From contig MKUJ01000017.1 in the NCBI GenBank assembly GCA_001897755.1, positions 98,204 to 162,203 on the forward strand: a DNA stretch of 64,000 bases. The letters are read 5' to 3'. The DNA is from Afipia sp. 64-13. Its GTDB lineage: Bacteria; Pseudomonadota; Alphaproteobacteria; Rhizobiales; Xanthobacteraceae. Every line of letters begins with the position of its first letter. The first letter of the stretch is position 1. A model generated the notes under the pieces. The model did no database searches, was not told the origin of the DNA, and saw nothing but the letters and a program-made list of their open reading frames with translations. The position numbers were made by a program, and so were the translations under genes. Positions 47,518 through 58,044 of the stretch are shown piece by piece.

Positions 47518-49227
47518 TCAGAACGGGCCAAGCTTGTAGGACGCCTGCAGGAAGGTGCCGTAGCGCTCCTCGCGGATCGGCAGCGCCTGATCGGGCGTCG
47601 GGCTACCGAAGCCCGCCGTCACCACGTCGGTGGCCCACATCGCCCAGTAGCGGCCGCCGACACCGACGCTGAATCGCGGCGTGATGTCGTAAGTCAGGAT
47701 CGCCTCGAGCTGCACGCCCCGCCCCGTTCCCCATGCCGGAGAGCGCGGCGACGGCATCTCGGTGCGCTGATGATGGATGTCGAGCGCGGACACGCGCGCA
47801 TAAGGCAGATAGGCGGCATCGATGCCAAGCTTCAGGCCGGGCGCGACCACCAGCGTGCCGTTCACGCCGAGGCGCAGCGAGTGCCAGTCCTCACGCTGCG
47901 AAATTGCAATCTTGGTGGTCGGATCCGGAATCCCGCAAATCGAGCGCGGATCGGGAAGACCAATCTGCACGCAGCCGAACGAGTCCTTCTGGTCGCGGTA
48001 GAAATTGTAGCCCGTGAACACGCCGATCTTGTTGCCGCCATCGCTGAACAGATCGACGCCGGCATCCAGCGTCGCATAGGCGATCATGCCGGTGACCTTG
48101 CCGTGATACGTGTTCGAATAGGACATCGGACTGTCCGGATCGGTCGGAAACCAGTCCTCGTCGTTCATGTGACCGGACGTCAGACCGCCGCCGCCGGCGA
48201 ACCCTTTCAGGAACAGCGCGTGCGGCCCGTCCAGCCGCCAGAACACCTCGCCGGAATGACCGGCGGTCTCGTAAGTGAGGCGCGACACCAGATGGTTCTG
48301 CTGCGCCATATTCAACGTGAGCGCGAGATCGTTCTGATAGCGGCCGTGGCTATACCAGTAACGCACGCCGGCATCGAACTGCCATCCCGGCCACGGCTTT
48401 TCCATTCTCGCCGGCAGGCTCCAGCCTTCGCCTGACGCGGCACTCGCCCGCCCCAGATGATAGTTGAGACCGAGCTTGATGAGATGAGCCTGCTGATGCA
48501 CCCGGGTCGGCGCCCCCGCGGTGTTCACCAGGGTGGCGGAATCGAACGGCGTCGTCAGCAAGCCTCCGCCCGGCGCGACGATGCCGTGACGGCCGAAATC
48601 GGCATAGGCGTATTCCGCCTTGATCGACCATGCCCCCGCCAGCGCGTGCTCGATGCCGCCACCAATCGTCCATCCCCACCGGGTCCCACTGCTCTCGTTC
48701 GACGGCTGATTGAGATAATCCGGCGCATTGGTGGTGATCGATTGGTCGCTGGCCATGAAAGCCGCGCCGCCCTTGAGATAAGCGAGCGAACGCCCGTGTG
48801 GCCCGAAGGCATGGCCGACACGTCCGGTGATGCTGCCCATGGCCTGTTGACGCGCACGGCAATTCGCGGAGACGAAATAACCGGAATAGGCCAGACAGGT
48901 GTTGGTGCCGTCGGCATCGACAGCCGACGCCTCGACTTCGACGCCGAGCACCCAGGGCGATCCCGCGGCCTGCCAGTTGTAGCCGCCCTGCAAGCCGGCA
49001 AATGCGTTGGGCAAGCGGACGGTGCCGCCATAGATCGACGCACCGTAGGGATTGTCGACCTTCGAGCTACCGAACCCTGCCCCGACATGCGCGCCGAGAT
49101 AGAACCCGCTCCAGTTCCAGGCGGCCGGGCGCTCACCGGACTGAGATACGCGCGACGTCTGTGCATGCGCGCAGACACTCGCGAGCGTCGAGAGTGCGAA
49201 ACCAGCCACTGCCGTTCTGAAGATCAT
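47518..49227 (-). CDS. Outer-membrane protein: Omp25-like barrel fused to an omptin-like barrel
   Basis: 569 residues with a signal peptide at 1-22. The first half (about 35-260) is an Omp25/Omp31-type porin-like barrel: NWSGFYLGAHVGAGFG, GLQGGYNW, GSITGRVGHAFG, and it closes with IKLGLNYHLG. The second half (about 280-569) is a second barrel ending in Phe. It carries SGHMNDEDW (D356, D358) and ALDIHH (D483, H485), which match the order and spacing style of the omptin active-site pairs (D83/D85 and D210/H212 of OmpT). GYNFYRDQKDSFGC and YDITPRFSVGVGGRYW also resemble omptin strands. An outer-membrane protease is therefore possible. Transcription is convergent with pepT. Confidence 0.8.
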   Translation of the reverse strand: MIFRTAVAGFALSTLASVCAHAQTSRVSQSGERPAAWNWSGFYLGAHVGAGFGSSKVDNPYGASIYGGTVRLPNAFAGLQGGYNWQAAGSPWVLGVEVEASAVDADGTNTCLAYSGYFVSANCRARQQAMGSITGRVGHAFGPHGRSLAYLKGGAAFMASDQSITTNAPDYLNQPSNESSGTRWGWTIGGGIEHALAGAWSIKAEYAYADFGRHGIVAPGGGLLTTPFDSATLVNTAGAPTRVHQQAHLIKLGLNYHLGRASAASGEGWSLPARMEKPWPGWQFDAGVRYWYSHGRYQNDLALTLNMAQQNHLVSRLTYETAGHSGEVFWRLDGPHALFLKGFAGGGGLTSGHMNDEDWFPTDPDSPMSYSNTYHGKVTGMIAYATLDAGVDLFSDGGNKIGVFTGYNFYRDQKDSFGCVQIGLPDPRSICGIPDPTTKIAISQREDWHSLRLGVNGTLVVAPGLKLGIDAAYLPYARVSALDIHHQRTEMPSPRSPAWGTGRGVQLEAILTYDITPRFSVGVGGRYWAMWATDVVTAGFGSPTPDQALPIREERYGTFLQASYKLGPF

Positions 49228-49351
49228 GCCCTGCTCCCCGGAAGAATCATTCAGTACAGAGCTTGGGCAAAAGGATGCGAGGTCACCAGCCGCTCGCGTG
49301 CGACCCTATGACACGACCGGAATTCGCCGGTTGAACACGGAAGGGGAAGAT

Positions 49352-49428
49352 TGGTGGGCGGCGAGAGATTCGAACTCCCGACCCTCTCGGTGTAAACGAG
49401 ATGCTCTAACCAGCTGAGCTAGCCGCCC
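49352..49428 (-). tRNA. tRNA-Val (TAC)
   Basis: 77 nt with encoded CCA. Acceptor GGGCGGC pairs with GCCGCCC; D-arm TAGCTCAGCTGGTTAGAGC; T-loop TTCGAAT; anticodon loop TTTACAC gives TAC. Confidence 0.96.
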
Positions 49429-49461
49429 TTCGTCCGCATCTGCGGGAACGAGACAGGCATC

Positions 49462-49490
49462 TTGTAGCTGCACGCAGCCCTCGGGGGCAA
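49462..49490 (-). promoter_or_regulatory. Probable promoter of tRNA-Val
   Basis: Minus strand TTGCCC (49490-49485), 17-base spacer, CTACAA (49467-49462), about 34 bp before the tRNA. Confidence 0.55.
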
Positions 49491-49522
49491 GCCCGCCCGC
49501 TCCGTTTCAAAATTCACCGCTC

Positions 49523-49556
49523 CCAAACAGAAACGGCGCCCTTTCAGGCGCCGTTT
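49523..49556 (-). terminator. Intrinsic terminator of lon
   Basis: AAACGGCGCC (49531-49540) and GGCGCCGTTT (49547-49556) form a perfect 10-bp stem with loop CTTTCA. On the minus strand it is followed by CTGTTTG, extending the T-rich 3' side. It starts about 25 bp beyond the lon stop. Confidence 0.75.
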
Positions 49557-49579
49557 CGTATTCTGATCAGACCGTCCGC

Positions 49580-52003
49580 TCAATGCGCGGTCAGGCCGGA
49601 ACCTTCGTCGGTGCTATCCGGCGGCGGCAGCGCCGAACTATCCTCTTCCCAGACGATCGGCACCGGCTTGCGCACCAGCGCCTTGTCCAGCACCTCGCCC
49701 ATCCGCGAGACCGGGATGATTTCCAGCCCGCCCTTGATGGCGTCGGAAATCTCGGTGAGGTCCTTGGCGTTGTCTTCCGGAATGAAGACCGTCTTGATGC
49801 CGCCACGCGCGGCCGCAAGCAGCTTCTCCTTCAGACCGCCGATCGGCAGCACCCGCCCGCGCAGCGTGATCTCGCCGGTCATGGCGACATCGTGCCGGAT
49901 CGGAATGCCGGTCAGCACCGAGACGATGGTGGTGGCCATCGCCACGCCTGCGGACGGACCGTCCTTCGGCGTCGCGCCCTCCGGCACGTGGACGTGGATG
50001 TCCCGCTTCTCGAACAGCGGCGGCTCGATGCCGTAGTTGATCGCGCGCGAGCGGACATAGGATGCCGCTGCCGAGATCGACTCCTTCATCACGTCGCGCA
50101 GATTGCCGGTCACCGTCATGCGGCCCTTGCCGGGCATCATGACGCTTTCGATGGTGAGCAGCTCGCCGCCGACATCGGTCCACGCCAGACCGGTCACGAC
50201 GCCAACCTGGTCGTCACTCTCGATCTCGCCGTAGCGATATTTCGGCACGCCGAGATATTCCTCGATCACCGAAGCGGTCACCTTCACCGACTTCTTCTTC
50301 GAGATCATCAGGTCCTTGACCGCCTTGCGGGCGAGCGTCGACAGCTCACGCTCGAGGTTACGGACACCGGCCTCGCGCGTATAGCGTCGGATCACCAGCA
50401 GCAGCGCCTCGTCGTCGATCGAGAACTCCTTGGAGTTCAGACCGTGCTTGCTCACCGCGGTCGGGATGAGATGCTTGCGGGCAATCTCGACCTTCTCGTT
50501 TTCGGTGTAGCCGGCGATGCGGATGATCTCCATGCGGTCCATCAGCGGGCCGGGAATATTCAGCGTATTCGCGGTCGTGATGAACATCACGTTCGACAGA
50601 TCGTAATCGACCTCGAGATAGTGGTCGTTGAACGTCGAGTTCTGCTCCGGGTCCAGCACTTCGAGCAGCGCCGAAGACGGATCGCCGCGGAAGTCGGCGC
50701 CCATCTTGTCGATCTCGTCGAGCAGGAACAGCGGGTTCGAGGTCTTCGCCTTGCGCATCGACTGGATGATCTTGCCGGGCATCGAGCCGATATAGGTGCG
50801 GCGATGACCGCGGATTTCCGCTTCATCCCGCACGCCGCCGAGCGACACGCGCACGAACTCGCGGCCGGTCGCCTTGGCGATCGACTTGCCGAGCGAGGTC
50901 TTGCCGACGCCCGGAGGGCCGACGAGGCACAGGATCGGTCCGGTCAGCTTGTTGGCGCGCGACTGCACCGCGAGATACTCGACGATGCGGTCCTTGACCT
51001 TCTCCAGGCCATAGTGATCGGCATCGAGCACCTCCTGCGCGGCCGCGAGGTCCTTCTTGACCTTGGACTTCTTGCCCCACGGAATCGACAGCAGCCAGTC
51101 GAGATAGTTGCGCACGACCGTCGCCTCGGCGGACATCGGAGACATCTGCCGCAGCTTCTTGAGTTCATGCTGCGCCTTCTCGCGAGCTTCCTTCGAGAGC
51201 TTGGTCTTGGCGATTTTCTCTTCCAGATCGGCCAGCTCGTCGCGACCTTCGTCGTCGCCGAGCTCCTTCTGGATCGCCTTCATCTGCTCGTTCAGGTAGT
51301 ACTCGCGCTGGGTCTTCTCCATCTGGCGCTTGACGCGCGAGCGGATCTTCTTCTCGACCTGCAGCACCGAGATTTCGCTCTCCATCAGGCCGAGCACCTT
51401 TTCAAGGCGCTGCGAAACCGAGAGCGTTTCCAGGATGGCCTGACGATCGGCGATCTTGACCGCAAGATGCGAGGCCACGGTGTCCGCGAGCTTGGCGAAA
51501 TCGGTGATCTGCTGAACGACGCCCACCACCTCGGCGGAAATCTTCTTGTTCAGCTTCACATAGCTTTCGAAATCGGAGATCACCGAACGGCCGAGCGCCT
51601 CCGCCTCGACGCTGCCCGCGTCGGTGTCGGCAAGCGCGACCGCCTCGGCTTCATAGTAGTCCGAGCGGTCGGTGTATTTGGTGACGCGCGCGCGCTCCAA
51701 GCCCTCGACCAGCACCTTCACGGTGCCGTCGGGCAGTTTGAGGAGCTGCAACACGCTGGCGAGCGTGCCGATCTCATAGATCGAGTCCGGCGACGGATCG
51801 TCGTCCGACGCATTCTTCTGCGTCGCGAGCAGGATCAGCGCGTCGTTCTTCATCACGTCTTCGAGTGCACGAATGGATTTTTCGCGGCCGACGAACAGCG
51901 GCACGATCATGTGCGGGAAGACGACGATGTCGCGCAACGGCAACACCGGATAGGAGTGGCTTTCGCCGGCAACGATAGGTGGACGAGGCTTGGAGGCAGT
52001 CAT
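49580..52003 (-). CDS. lon: Lon ATP-dependent protease
   Basis: 807-residue cytosolic AAA+ protease degrading misfolded and regulatory proteins. N-terminal substrate domain ([21 protein letters not shown]), Walker [10 protein letters not shown], Walker [11 protein letters not shown], and a C-terminal protease domain with catalytic Ser in [11 protein letters not shown] and Lys in [10 protein letters not shown]. The start at 52003 has AAGGAA upstream. The open frame upstream is not used. It is downstream of clpX but separated by a strong terminator, so it has its own promoter. Confidence 0.97.
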   Translation of the reverse strand: MTASKPRPPIVAGESHSYPVLPLRDIVVFPHMIVPLFVGREKSIRALEDVMKNDALILLATQKNASDDDPSPDSIYEIGTLASVLQLLKLPDGTVKVLVEGLERARVTKYTDRSDYYEAEAVALADTDAGSVEAEALGRSVISDFESYVKLNKKISAEVVGVVQQITDFAKLADTVASHLAVKIADRQAILETLSVSQRLEKVLGLMESEISVLQVEKKIRSRVKRQMEKTQREYYLNEQMKAIQKELGDDEGRDELADLEEKIAKTKLSKEAREKAQHELKKLRQMSPMSAEATVVRNYLDWLLSIPWGKKSKVKKDLAAAQEVLDADHYGLEKVKDRIVEYLAVQSRANKLTGPILCLVGPPGVGKTSLGKSIAKATGREFVRVSLGGVRDEAEIRGHRRTYIGSMPGKIIQSMRKAKTSNPLFLLDEIDKMGADFRGDPSSALLEVLDPEQNSTFNDHYLEVDYDLSNVMFITTANTLNIPGPLMDRMEIIRIAGYTENEKVEIARKHLIPTAVSKHGLNSKEFSIDDEALLLVIRRYTREAGVRNLERELSTLARKAVKDLMISKKKSVKVTASVIEEYLGVPKYRYGEIESDDQVGVVTGLAWTDVGGELLTIESVMMPGKGRMTVTGNLRDVMKESISAAASYVRSRAINYGIEPPLFEKRDIHVHVPEGATPKDGPSAGVAMATTIVSVLTGIPIRHDVAMTGEITLRGRVLPIGGLKEKLLAAARGGIKTVFIPEDNAKDLTEISDAIKGGLEIIPVSRMGEVLDKALVRKPVPIVWEEDSSALPPPDSTDEGSGLTAH

Positions 52004-52260
52004 GCCCGTATTCCTTTCATTACGCCCCCCTGCACGCAGCCCGCCATTCCGACGCAACCGCCACAAGGTGCAAGATAACCGGAAAGCAAAGAGCTCGATT
52101 GAGCCACCCGCCGCAACGCGGCCTTTGTTTCCGGGCAGTCCCAGCGGTCCGATTCCAACATTCGCATCCCGTTTGCAGGCGTATCCTGTTTGCAGGAAAA
52201 TGAACGTTAAATCCGCTCCACTCACGGCGAATCTGCCGAAAAGCAGTGTTCGTCGCCCAC

Positions 52261-52291
52261 ATTAGGTGGCTATCAGCCACGGGGGTGTCAA
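52261..52291 (-). promoter_or_regulatory. Possible lon promoter with an inverted repeat in the spacer
   Basis: Minus strand TTGACA (52291-52286) is followed 17-19 bases later by CACCTAAT (to 52261). The spacer contains a perfect 6-bp inverted repeat, GTGGCT-ATC-AGCCAC on the plus strand (52266-52280), which could be an operator. The remaining leader (52004-52260) has no other recognisable feature. The -10 match is poor, so a heat-shock sigma factor may be involved. Confidence 0.35.
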
Positions 52292-52346
52292 TGGGTGGGC
52301 GCTATCCATCGCAAACCCCGGTCACGACTGGGGGATTTCTTCCACT

Positions 52347-52389
52347 TGAAAGAAAATAAAAGCGGCCGCCGGAGGGTCCGGCGGCCGCT
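52347..52389 (-). terminator. Intrinsic terminator of clpX
   Basis: AGCGGCCGCCGG (52361-52372) and CCGGCGGCCGCT (52378-52389) form a perfect 12-bp stem with a 5-base loop, followed on the minus strand by TTTATTTTCTTT. This is the strongest terminator in the window. Confidence 0.92.
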
Positions 52390-52424
52390 TAACGGATGCG
52401 CATGAAGCAGGTTCCGGCGCGAAA

Positions 52425-53699
52425 TTAGGCGCTGGCGCTGGTCTCGTTCGCCCGATCGGCGCGATCGGCGTAGATGTAGAGCGGACGGGCCGTCGCCTCC
52501 ACCACCTCGCGCGAGATCACGACCTCCTCGACGCCTTCCAGACCCGGAAGGTCGAACATGGTTTCGAGCAGGATGCTTTCCAGGATGGAGCGCAATCCGC
52601 GCGCGCCGGTCTTGCGTTCGATCGCCTTGCGCGCCACCGCGCCCAGCGCCTCGTCGGCGAAGGTCAGCTCCACGTTCTCCATCTCGAACAGCCGCTGATA
52701 CTGCTTGACCAGCGCGTTCTTCGGATCGGTCAGGATCTTCTTCAGCGAGGCCTCGTCGAGGTCTTCCAGCGTGGCGACGACCGGCAGGCGGCCGACGAAC
52801 TCCGGAATGAGACCGTACTTCAACAGATCCTCCGGCTCGACCTCGCGGAAGATTTCGCCGGTGCGGCGGTCTTCCGGCGCGAGCACGTTGGCGGCGAAGC
52901 CGATCGAGGTGGTGCGGCCGCGCGAGGAGATGATCTTCTCAAGGCCGGCGAACGCACCGCCGCAGATGAACAGGATGTTGGTGGTGTCCACCTGCAGGAA
53001 TTCCTGCTGCGGATGCTTGCGGCCGCCCTGCGGGGGAACGCTCGCCACCGTGCCTTCCATGATCTTGAGCAGCGCCTGCTGCACGCCCTCGCCCGAGACA
53101 TCGCGGGTGATCGAGGGATTGTCCGACTTGCGCGAAATCTTGTCGATCTCGTCGATGTAGACGATGCCGCGCTGCGCACGCTCGACATTGTAGTCGGCCG
53201 CCTGCAGCAGCTTCAGGATGATGTTCTCGACATCCTCGCCGACATAGCCGGCTTCGGTCAGCGTCGTCGCGTCCGCCATCGTGAACGGCACGTCGAGGAT
53301 ACGCGCCAGCGTCTGCGCCAGCAGCGTCTTGCCCGAGCCGGTCGGACCGATCAGCAGGATGTTCGACTTCGCAAGCTCGACATCGTTGTGCTTGGTCTGA
53401 TGGTTGAGCCGCTTGTAGTGGTTGTGGACCGCGACCGAGAGCACCTTCTTGGCGTGCTGCTGGCCGATCACGTAATCGTCCAGAACCTTGCAGATTTCCT
53501 TCGGCGTCGGAATCCCGTCGCGCGACTTCACCAGTGAGGACTTGTTCTCCTCACGGATGATGTCCATGCACAGCTCGACGCACTCGTCGCAGATGAACAC
53601 CGTCGGGCCCGCGATCAGCTTGCGGACCTCGTGCTGGCTCTTTCCGCAGAATGAGCAATAGAGAGTGTTCTTCGAGTCGCCCGTTCCGACCTTGCTCAT
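52425..53699 (-). CDS. clpX: ClpX unfoldase (AAA+ subunit of ClpXP)
   Basis: 424 residues. N-terminal zinc-binding domain (CSFCGKS and CDECVELC), Walker [14 protein letters not shown], Walker [11 protein letters not shown], the pore loop at GYVGED, and the IGF-type ClpP-docking loop in the C-terminal large domain region ([14 protein letters not shown] follows it). In alphaproteobacteria ClpXP drives the cell cycle by degrading CtrA. A start ATG at 53699 with AGGA upstream is well supported. Confidence 0.97.
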   Translation of the reverse strand: MSKVGTGDSKNTLYCSFCGKSQHEVRKLIAGPTVFICDECVELCMDIIREENKSSLVKSRDGIPTPKEICKVLDDYVIGQQHAKKVLSVAVHNHYKRLNHQTKHNDVELAKSNILLIGPTGSGKTLLAQTLARILDVPFTMADATTLTEAGYVGEDVENIILKLLQAADYNVERAQRGIVYIDEIDKISRKSDNPSITRDVSGEGVQQALLKIMEGTVASVPPQGGRKHPQQEFLQVDTTNILFICGGAFAGLEKIISSRGRTTSIGFAANVLAPEDRRTGEIFREVEPEDLLKYGLIPEFVGRLPVVATLEDLDEASLKKILTDPKNALVKQYQRLFEMENVELTFADEALGAVARKAIERKTGARGLRSILESILLETMFDLPGLEGVEEVVISREVVEATARPLYIYADRADRANETSASA

Positions 53700-54110
53700 T
53701 CCTGTCTCCGTCTACCTCGATCCGTCCGGATATTTCTTGGATTTCGCCCTTCCGGGCCTGCGCCCGGCATCGTTAAAAATAGGAGCAAATTCCGTACCAG
53801 AAAGACCTTGAACCTCAGATATGCGCGAATCGTGACCCTTGCGAATCCGATCCACTTTAGCTGATCCGTCCCAGCGAACCATGGTGTCACCCGATGATCA
53901 AGAATTCGCTAATCATCCGGGCCACCTAGGCGACAATTCTAGCGTGATTTTGGCCCGTTTCGCGACCGTCGGGTCAAGGAATTCACCCGGCGTGGCCGGA
54001 ATGACACGACATCTCCGGAACCCGCGGCCTAGCCCTGGAACGAACGCGGACACCGCAATCGGTATCCGCGCCACACCTGACATCTTTTGGGTCACGAGCG
54101 GTGAACGGCC
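53700..54110. other. 411-bp gap between clpP and clpX
   Basis: No protein or RNA gene seen. The part next to 53700 contains a GC-rich pairing (GCCGGGC with GCCCGG on the minus strand, about 53748-53768) and an AT-rich stretch, so clpX probably has its own promoter here in addition to read-through from clpP. I could not define -35/-10 hexamers with confidence. Confidence 0.4.
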
Positions 54111-54749
54111 TCAGGCCGGCACCTTCGGCGCCGCCGACTCCTCGGCGCGCTTGTCGATCACCTTGTCGACCAGACCGAAGTCCTTCGCCATCTCGGCGGT
54201 AAGGAACTTGTCGCGCTCCAGCGCATCCTCGATCGCCTTGTAAGGCTGGCCGGTGTGCTTGACGTAGATCTCGTTGAGCCGCTTCTTCAGGTTCAGAATC
54301 TCCTGAGCGTGCAGCATGATGTCGGTCGCCTGGCCCTGGAAGCCGCCGGAGGGCTGATGGACCATGATCCGCGCGTTCGGCAGCGAGAAGCGCATGTCCT
54401 TCTCGCCGGCGGCGAGCAGTAGCGAGCCCATCGAGGCGGCCTGGCCGGTGCACAGCGTGGAGACCGGCGGACGGATGAACTGCATGGTGTCGTAGATCGC
54501 AAGACCCGACGTCACCACCCCGCCCGGCGAGTTGATGTACATCGAGATTTCCTTCTTCGGATTCTCGGCCTCGAGGAACAGAAGCTGGGCGACGATCAGC
54601 GTCGACATGCCGTCCTCGACCGGGCCGGTCACGAAGATGATGCGCTCTTTCAGCAGGCGGGAGAAAATATCGTAGGCCCGCTCGCCCCGGTTGGTCTGCT
54701 CGACCACCATCGGCACAAGGTTCATGTAGGTTTCAACCGGATCGCGCAT
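54111..54749 (-). CDS. clpP: ClpP protease proteolytic subunit
   Basis: 212-residue serine peptidase that forms the 14-mer chamber used by ClpX and ClpA. Catalytic triad S106 (GQAASMGS), H131 (MVHQPSGG) and D180 (ALERDKFL). It lacks a long propeptide. The C-terminal tail is [10 protein letters not shown]. The gene lies between tig and clpX, the standard order. Confidence 0.97.
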   Translation of the reverse strand: MRDPVETYMNLVPMVVEQTNRGERAYDIFSRLLKERIIFVTGPVEDGMSTLIVAQLLFLEAENPKKEISMYINSPGGVVTSGLAIYDTMQFIRPPVSTLCTGQAASMGSLLLAAGEKDMRFSLPNARIMVHQPSGGFQGQATDIMLHAQEILNLKKRLNEIYVKHTGQPYKAIEDALERDKFLTAEMAKDFGLVDKVIDKRAEESAAPKVPA

Positions 54750-54975
54750 TTATCACCTGAAGGTTGGCAAGGAAGGACGGACGCAATAGTTACGCGGCAT
54801 GCGACCGGAACGTCCATGATGCACATGCCAGCGGAAATGGCATCAGACAGATAAGCGCCGATCGCCCGTCGGCAAGTCAGGTTCAAGCTGATTCGGACGG
54901 CCGCGCAAAGCCACGCTCCGCGCCTGCCGTCCGGTTTCAGATCGTATCCTTAACGCGAAACCAACGTGGCCGAAA

Positions 54976-56334
54976 TCAGGCCGCGGTCTTCTCGTCCTCG
55001 TCCTTGAACAGATCCTCGCGCGAGACCTTCTTCTCGGTCACGTTGGCGAGTTCGAGAATGAAATCGATCACCTTGTCCTCGAAGATCGGCGCGCGAAGCT
55101 GGGCGACCGCACCCGGATTGTTGCGGTAGTAGTCCCACACTTCCTTCTCGCGGCCCGGCATCTGGCGGGCCCGCTCGATCACGGCGCGACTGACCTCGTC
55201 GTCGGTCACGGTAATCTTGTTCTTCTCGCCGATCTCGGAGAGCACGAGGCCAAGGCGCACGCGGCGGTCGGCGATCTTGCGGTACTCCTCCTTGGCGGCG
55301 TCCTCGGTGGTGTTCTCATCAGCGAAGGTACGCGCCGACGAAGCCATCTCGGACTTGATCGAATTCCACATCAGTTCGAATTCGTCGTTGACCAGCGAGG
55401 GCGGCGCTTCGAAATGATGCGTCTCGTCGAGCCGATCGAGCAGCTTGCGCTTGACCTTCTGGCGTGTCGCGCCGGCGAATTCCTGGGTCATGCGCTCGCG
55501 CATCGCTTCCTTCAGCTTGTCGAGCGATTCGAGACCGAGGTTCTTGGCGAACTCCTCGTCCACCACCGACTCCTGCGGGGCCTCGATCAGGCTCGCGGTG
55601 GTCTCGAACTCGGCGTCCTTGCCAGCGAGATTCGGTGCGGCATAATTCTGCGGGAACGACGCCTTGACGGTGCGGGTTTCACCCGCCGCGATGCCGATCA
55701 ACTGATCCTCGAAGCCCGGAATGAAGGTGTTGGAGCCAATCACCACCGGGATGTTCTCGCCGGTGCCGCCCTCGAAGGCGACGCCATCGATGGTGCCCTT
55801 GAACGCGACGGTGACGCGGTCGCCGGACTCGGCCTTGGCGCCTTCGTCCTTCGCCGCATAGGGACGGTTCTGATCGGCGATGCGCTTGATCGCCTCGTCC
55901 ACGTCGGCATCGGTGATATCGGCGACCGGCTTTTCAACGTTGAAGGTCTTGAAGTCCGCGAGCGTGATCGGCGGCACCACTTCGATCGCAACCGAATAGG
56001 TCAGGTCGGCCTTGCCGGCGAGGATCTCCTCGATCTCCTTCTGCTCGGTCGGCATCGTGATCTTGGGCTCGTTGGCGACGCGCAGGCTGCGCTCGGTGAA
56101 GATGCGCGCATTGGTCTCGCGGATCATCTCCTCCAGCGCCTCGGCGGCGACGGAGCGGCCATAGACCTTCTTGAGGTGCGCGAGCGGCACCTTGCCGGGA
56201 CGGAAACCGTTGAGCCGGACTTTGTCCTTCATGTCGGCAAGGCGCCCATCCACCTTGGCGTCGATCTCCGAGGCGGAAACGTTGATCTCGAATTCGTGCT
56301 TCAGTCCCTCGGCAAGGGTCTCTTTCACCTGCAT
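54976..56334 (-). CDS. tig: Trigger factor
   Basis: 452-residue ribosome-bound chaperone and peptidyl-prolyl isomerase. The N-terminal ribosome-binding part has [18 protein letters not shown] (the GFRxGKxP loop), the FKBP-type domain is at about 150-245 ([20 protein letters not shown]), and a helical C-terminal domain follows. The start at 56334 ([17 protein letters not shown]) fits the family; the open frame upstream covers tRNA-Leu and is not coding. The C-terminus is acidic ([15 protein letters not shown]). Confidence 0.96.
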   Translation of the reverse strand: MQVKETLAEGLKHEFEINVSASEIDAKVDGRLADMKDKVRLNGFRPGKVPLAHLKKVYGRSVAAEALEEMIRETNARIFTERSLRVANEPKITMPTEQKEIEEILAGKADLTYSVAIEVVPPITLADFKTFNVEKPVADITDADVDEAIKRIADQNRPYAAKDEGAKAESGDRVTVAFKGTIDGVAFEGGTGENIPVVIGSNTFIPGFEDQLIGIAAGETRTVKASFPQNYAAPNLAGKDAEFETTASLIEAPQESVVDEEFAKNLGLESLDKLKEAMRERMTQEFAGATRQKVKRKLLDRLDETHHFEAPPSLVNDEFELMWNSIKSEMASSARTFADENTTEDAAKEEYRKIADRRVRLGLVLSEIGEKNKITVTDDEVSRAVIERARQMPGREKEVWDYYRNNPGAVAQLRAPIFEDKVIDFILELANVTEKKVSREDLFKDEDEKTAA

Positions 56335-56478
56335 GGCGTCAATCTTCTTCCGGCTTCGCCCGGCAAGCCGCCGGGTCGTATTGATCTGTTGGACGCACGG
56401 CCACAGCGGCCTGCATCGGTGGTACGGCGGACGCGAGCGTCTTCCGAAATTCAGGCGCACGCCCCCGAAGGTCGCGCG

Positions 56479-56563
56479 TGGTGCGGGCGGAGGGACTCGA
56501 ACCCCCACATCTTTCGACACTGGAACCTAAATCCAGCGCGTCTACCAGTTCCGCCACGCCCGC
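56479..56563 (-). tRNA. tRNA-Leu (TAG)
   Basis: 85 nt with encoded CCA and a long variable arm (TGTCGAAAGATGT), as in class II tRNAs. Acceptor GCGGGCG; anticodon stem CTGGA/TCCAG with loop TTTAGGT gives TAG; T-loop TTCGAGT. Confidence 0.95.
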
Positions 56564-56616
56564 GCAGCGCACATCGTCTCATGTCCCGTATGGCGGCACC
56601 GCCGCGAGCGGCGGGC

Positions 56617-56646
56617 TTATACCATGGGGCTGGCTCACCGCAGCAA
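56617..56646 (-). promoter_or_regulatory. Possible promoter of tRNA-Leu
   Basis: Minus strand TTGCTG (56646-56641), 18-base spacer, GTATAA (56622-56617), about 55 bp before the tRNA. Confidence 0.4.
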
Positions 56647-56718
56647 GAAAATAAGACAACCCGTCCGCAGCCTCCAGAGCGGCTGGACTTTGCCGGGTAA
56701 AAATGGTCCGCATCGGCT

Positions 56719-58044
56719 ATGGAAAATCAGCGATTTTCGGCGGATCGCCGGGCCGTGCTGGCAGGTTTCGGGGGTGCGGCGCTTTGGCCGCTGCTCGCCG
56801 GAGCCGATCCGGTAGGAAGCATCAGCGCTCCAGATGCCTCCCGGCTCGATCTGGCGCTCCGGCCCGGCCAGTTTCCGCTTCGGACGGGCGCCCCCGCAAC
56901 GGCGGTCTGGCTGCTGGAAGACACCGAACCCGATCCGGCGTCCCGCATCCGGCCGGGCGGCAGGTTCGATCTCGCCCTCGCCAACGGGCTGCCGGTCGCC
57001 GCGGCGATTTCGATTCGCGGTCTCGACGGCACCGCCGCAGCCGAACCGCTGCTGGTCCAGCTGCCAATCCCGGCCGGCGGTAAAACCACCCTGCCCGTCC
57101 AATGGCGGCAATCCGGCACCTTCCTGCTCGACGGCCGGCTTTTGAACGAGGGTACGGGGCGGCCGCTGCTGCCCCGGGTTCTGGTCGTCGAGGACGACAA
57201 ACCGCAGGCCGACCGCGACGAAGTGTTGCTGATCGAGGACTGGCGCCTGAAGACCGACGGCACCGCCCTGATGCCCGGCCGCGAGGCGCGCGACGCGACG
57301 CTACTCTTCACCGTCAACCGCCTCCCAGCAATCGACATCACACTGAAACGCAACGAGCGGCTGCGGTTGCGCATGATCAACGGCTGCCAGCGCGCAATCA
57401 TCGCGCTGAAGATCGCCGATCTCGCCACCCGCGTGATGGCGATCGACAGCGAGGCGGCGGAGCCATTCGTCGCGCGCGAGGGCCGGATCGTGCTCGCCCC
57501 CGGCACGCGGATCGATGCGCTGATCGACGCCACGGCACCCGCCGGCACCATCTCGCCGATCCTGTTGCACGATGGCGTCAAACCGCAGCCGATCGGCCGG
57601 ATCATCATGTCGAACGATGCGGCGGCGCGCGAGGCGCCGCTCCCCGAGGCCGAACCGCTCGTCGCAAGCCCGCGCTCCAGGATCGATCTGACAAGCGCGC
57701 TGCGGGTCGATCTTGCGCTCGACACCGCGCAATGGAGCGAGCCCGCCGCGTTCGACAAGACGTCCGCGCCGGTGCTGCGCGCGGCACACAGCCGCACCAT
57801 CGTGCTGGCGCTCACCAACAATGGCGCAACGCCCGCGACCTTCCATCTGCACGGCCATCATTTCCGCCTGCTCGACCGGCTCGACGATGGCTGGAAGCCG
57901 TTCTGGCTCGACACGCTGGCGTTTCAATCCGGGCAAACCCAGCGCATCGCCTTTGCGGCGGATTTTCCCGGCCGCTGGCTGATGGAAATGATGGGCAATG
58001 GGTGGAGCGCACCGCGCAAGGTGCGCTGGTACGAGGTGGGTTAG
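56719..58044 (+). CDS. Tat-exported multicopper-oxidase-fold protein lacking copper ligands
   Basis: 441 residues. The N-terminus has a twin-arginine signal (SADRRAVLAGFGGAALWPLL, RR at 10-11). Cupredoxin domains follow. The C-terminal region keeps HLHGHHF (376-382), the first copper motif of that domain. The expected HCHxxxH copper cluster is replaced by RWLMEMMGNG, and no HWHG motif is seen in the first domain. The type 1 copper and most of the trinuclear site must therefore be missing. It resembles FtsP/SufI in having lost copper; a structural or chaperone role is possible. Its 3' end overlaps the convergent nnr gene by 3 bp. Confidence 0.75.
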   Translation: MENQRFSADRRAVLAGFGGAALWPLLAGADPVGSISAPDASRLDLALRPGQFPLRTGAPATAVWLLEDTEPDPASRIRPGGRFDLALANGLPVAAAISIRGLDGTAAAEPLLVQLPIPAGGKTTLPVQWRQSGTFLLDGRLLNEGTGRPLLPRVLVVEDDKPQADRDEVLLIEDWRLKTDGTALMPGREARDATLLFTVNRLPAIDITLKRNERLRLRMINGCQRAIIALKIADLATRVMAIDSEAAEPFVAREGRIVLAPGTRIDALIDATAPAGTISPILLHDGVKPQPIGRIIMSNDAAAREAPLPEAEPLVASPRSRIDLTSALRVDLALDTAQWSEPAAFDKTSAPVLRAAHSRTIVLALTNNGATPATFHLHGHHFRLLDRLDDGWKPFWLDTLAFQSGQTQRIAFAADFPGRWLMEMMGNGWSAPRKVRWYEVG

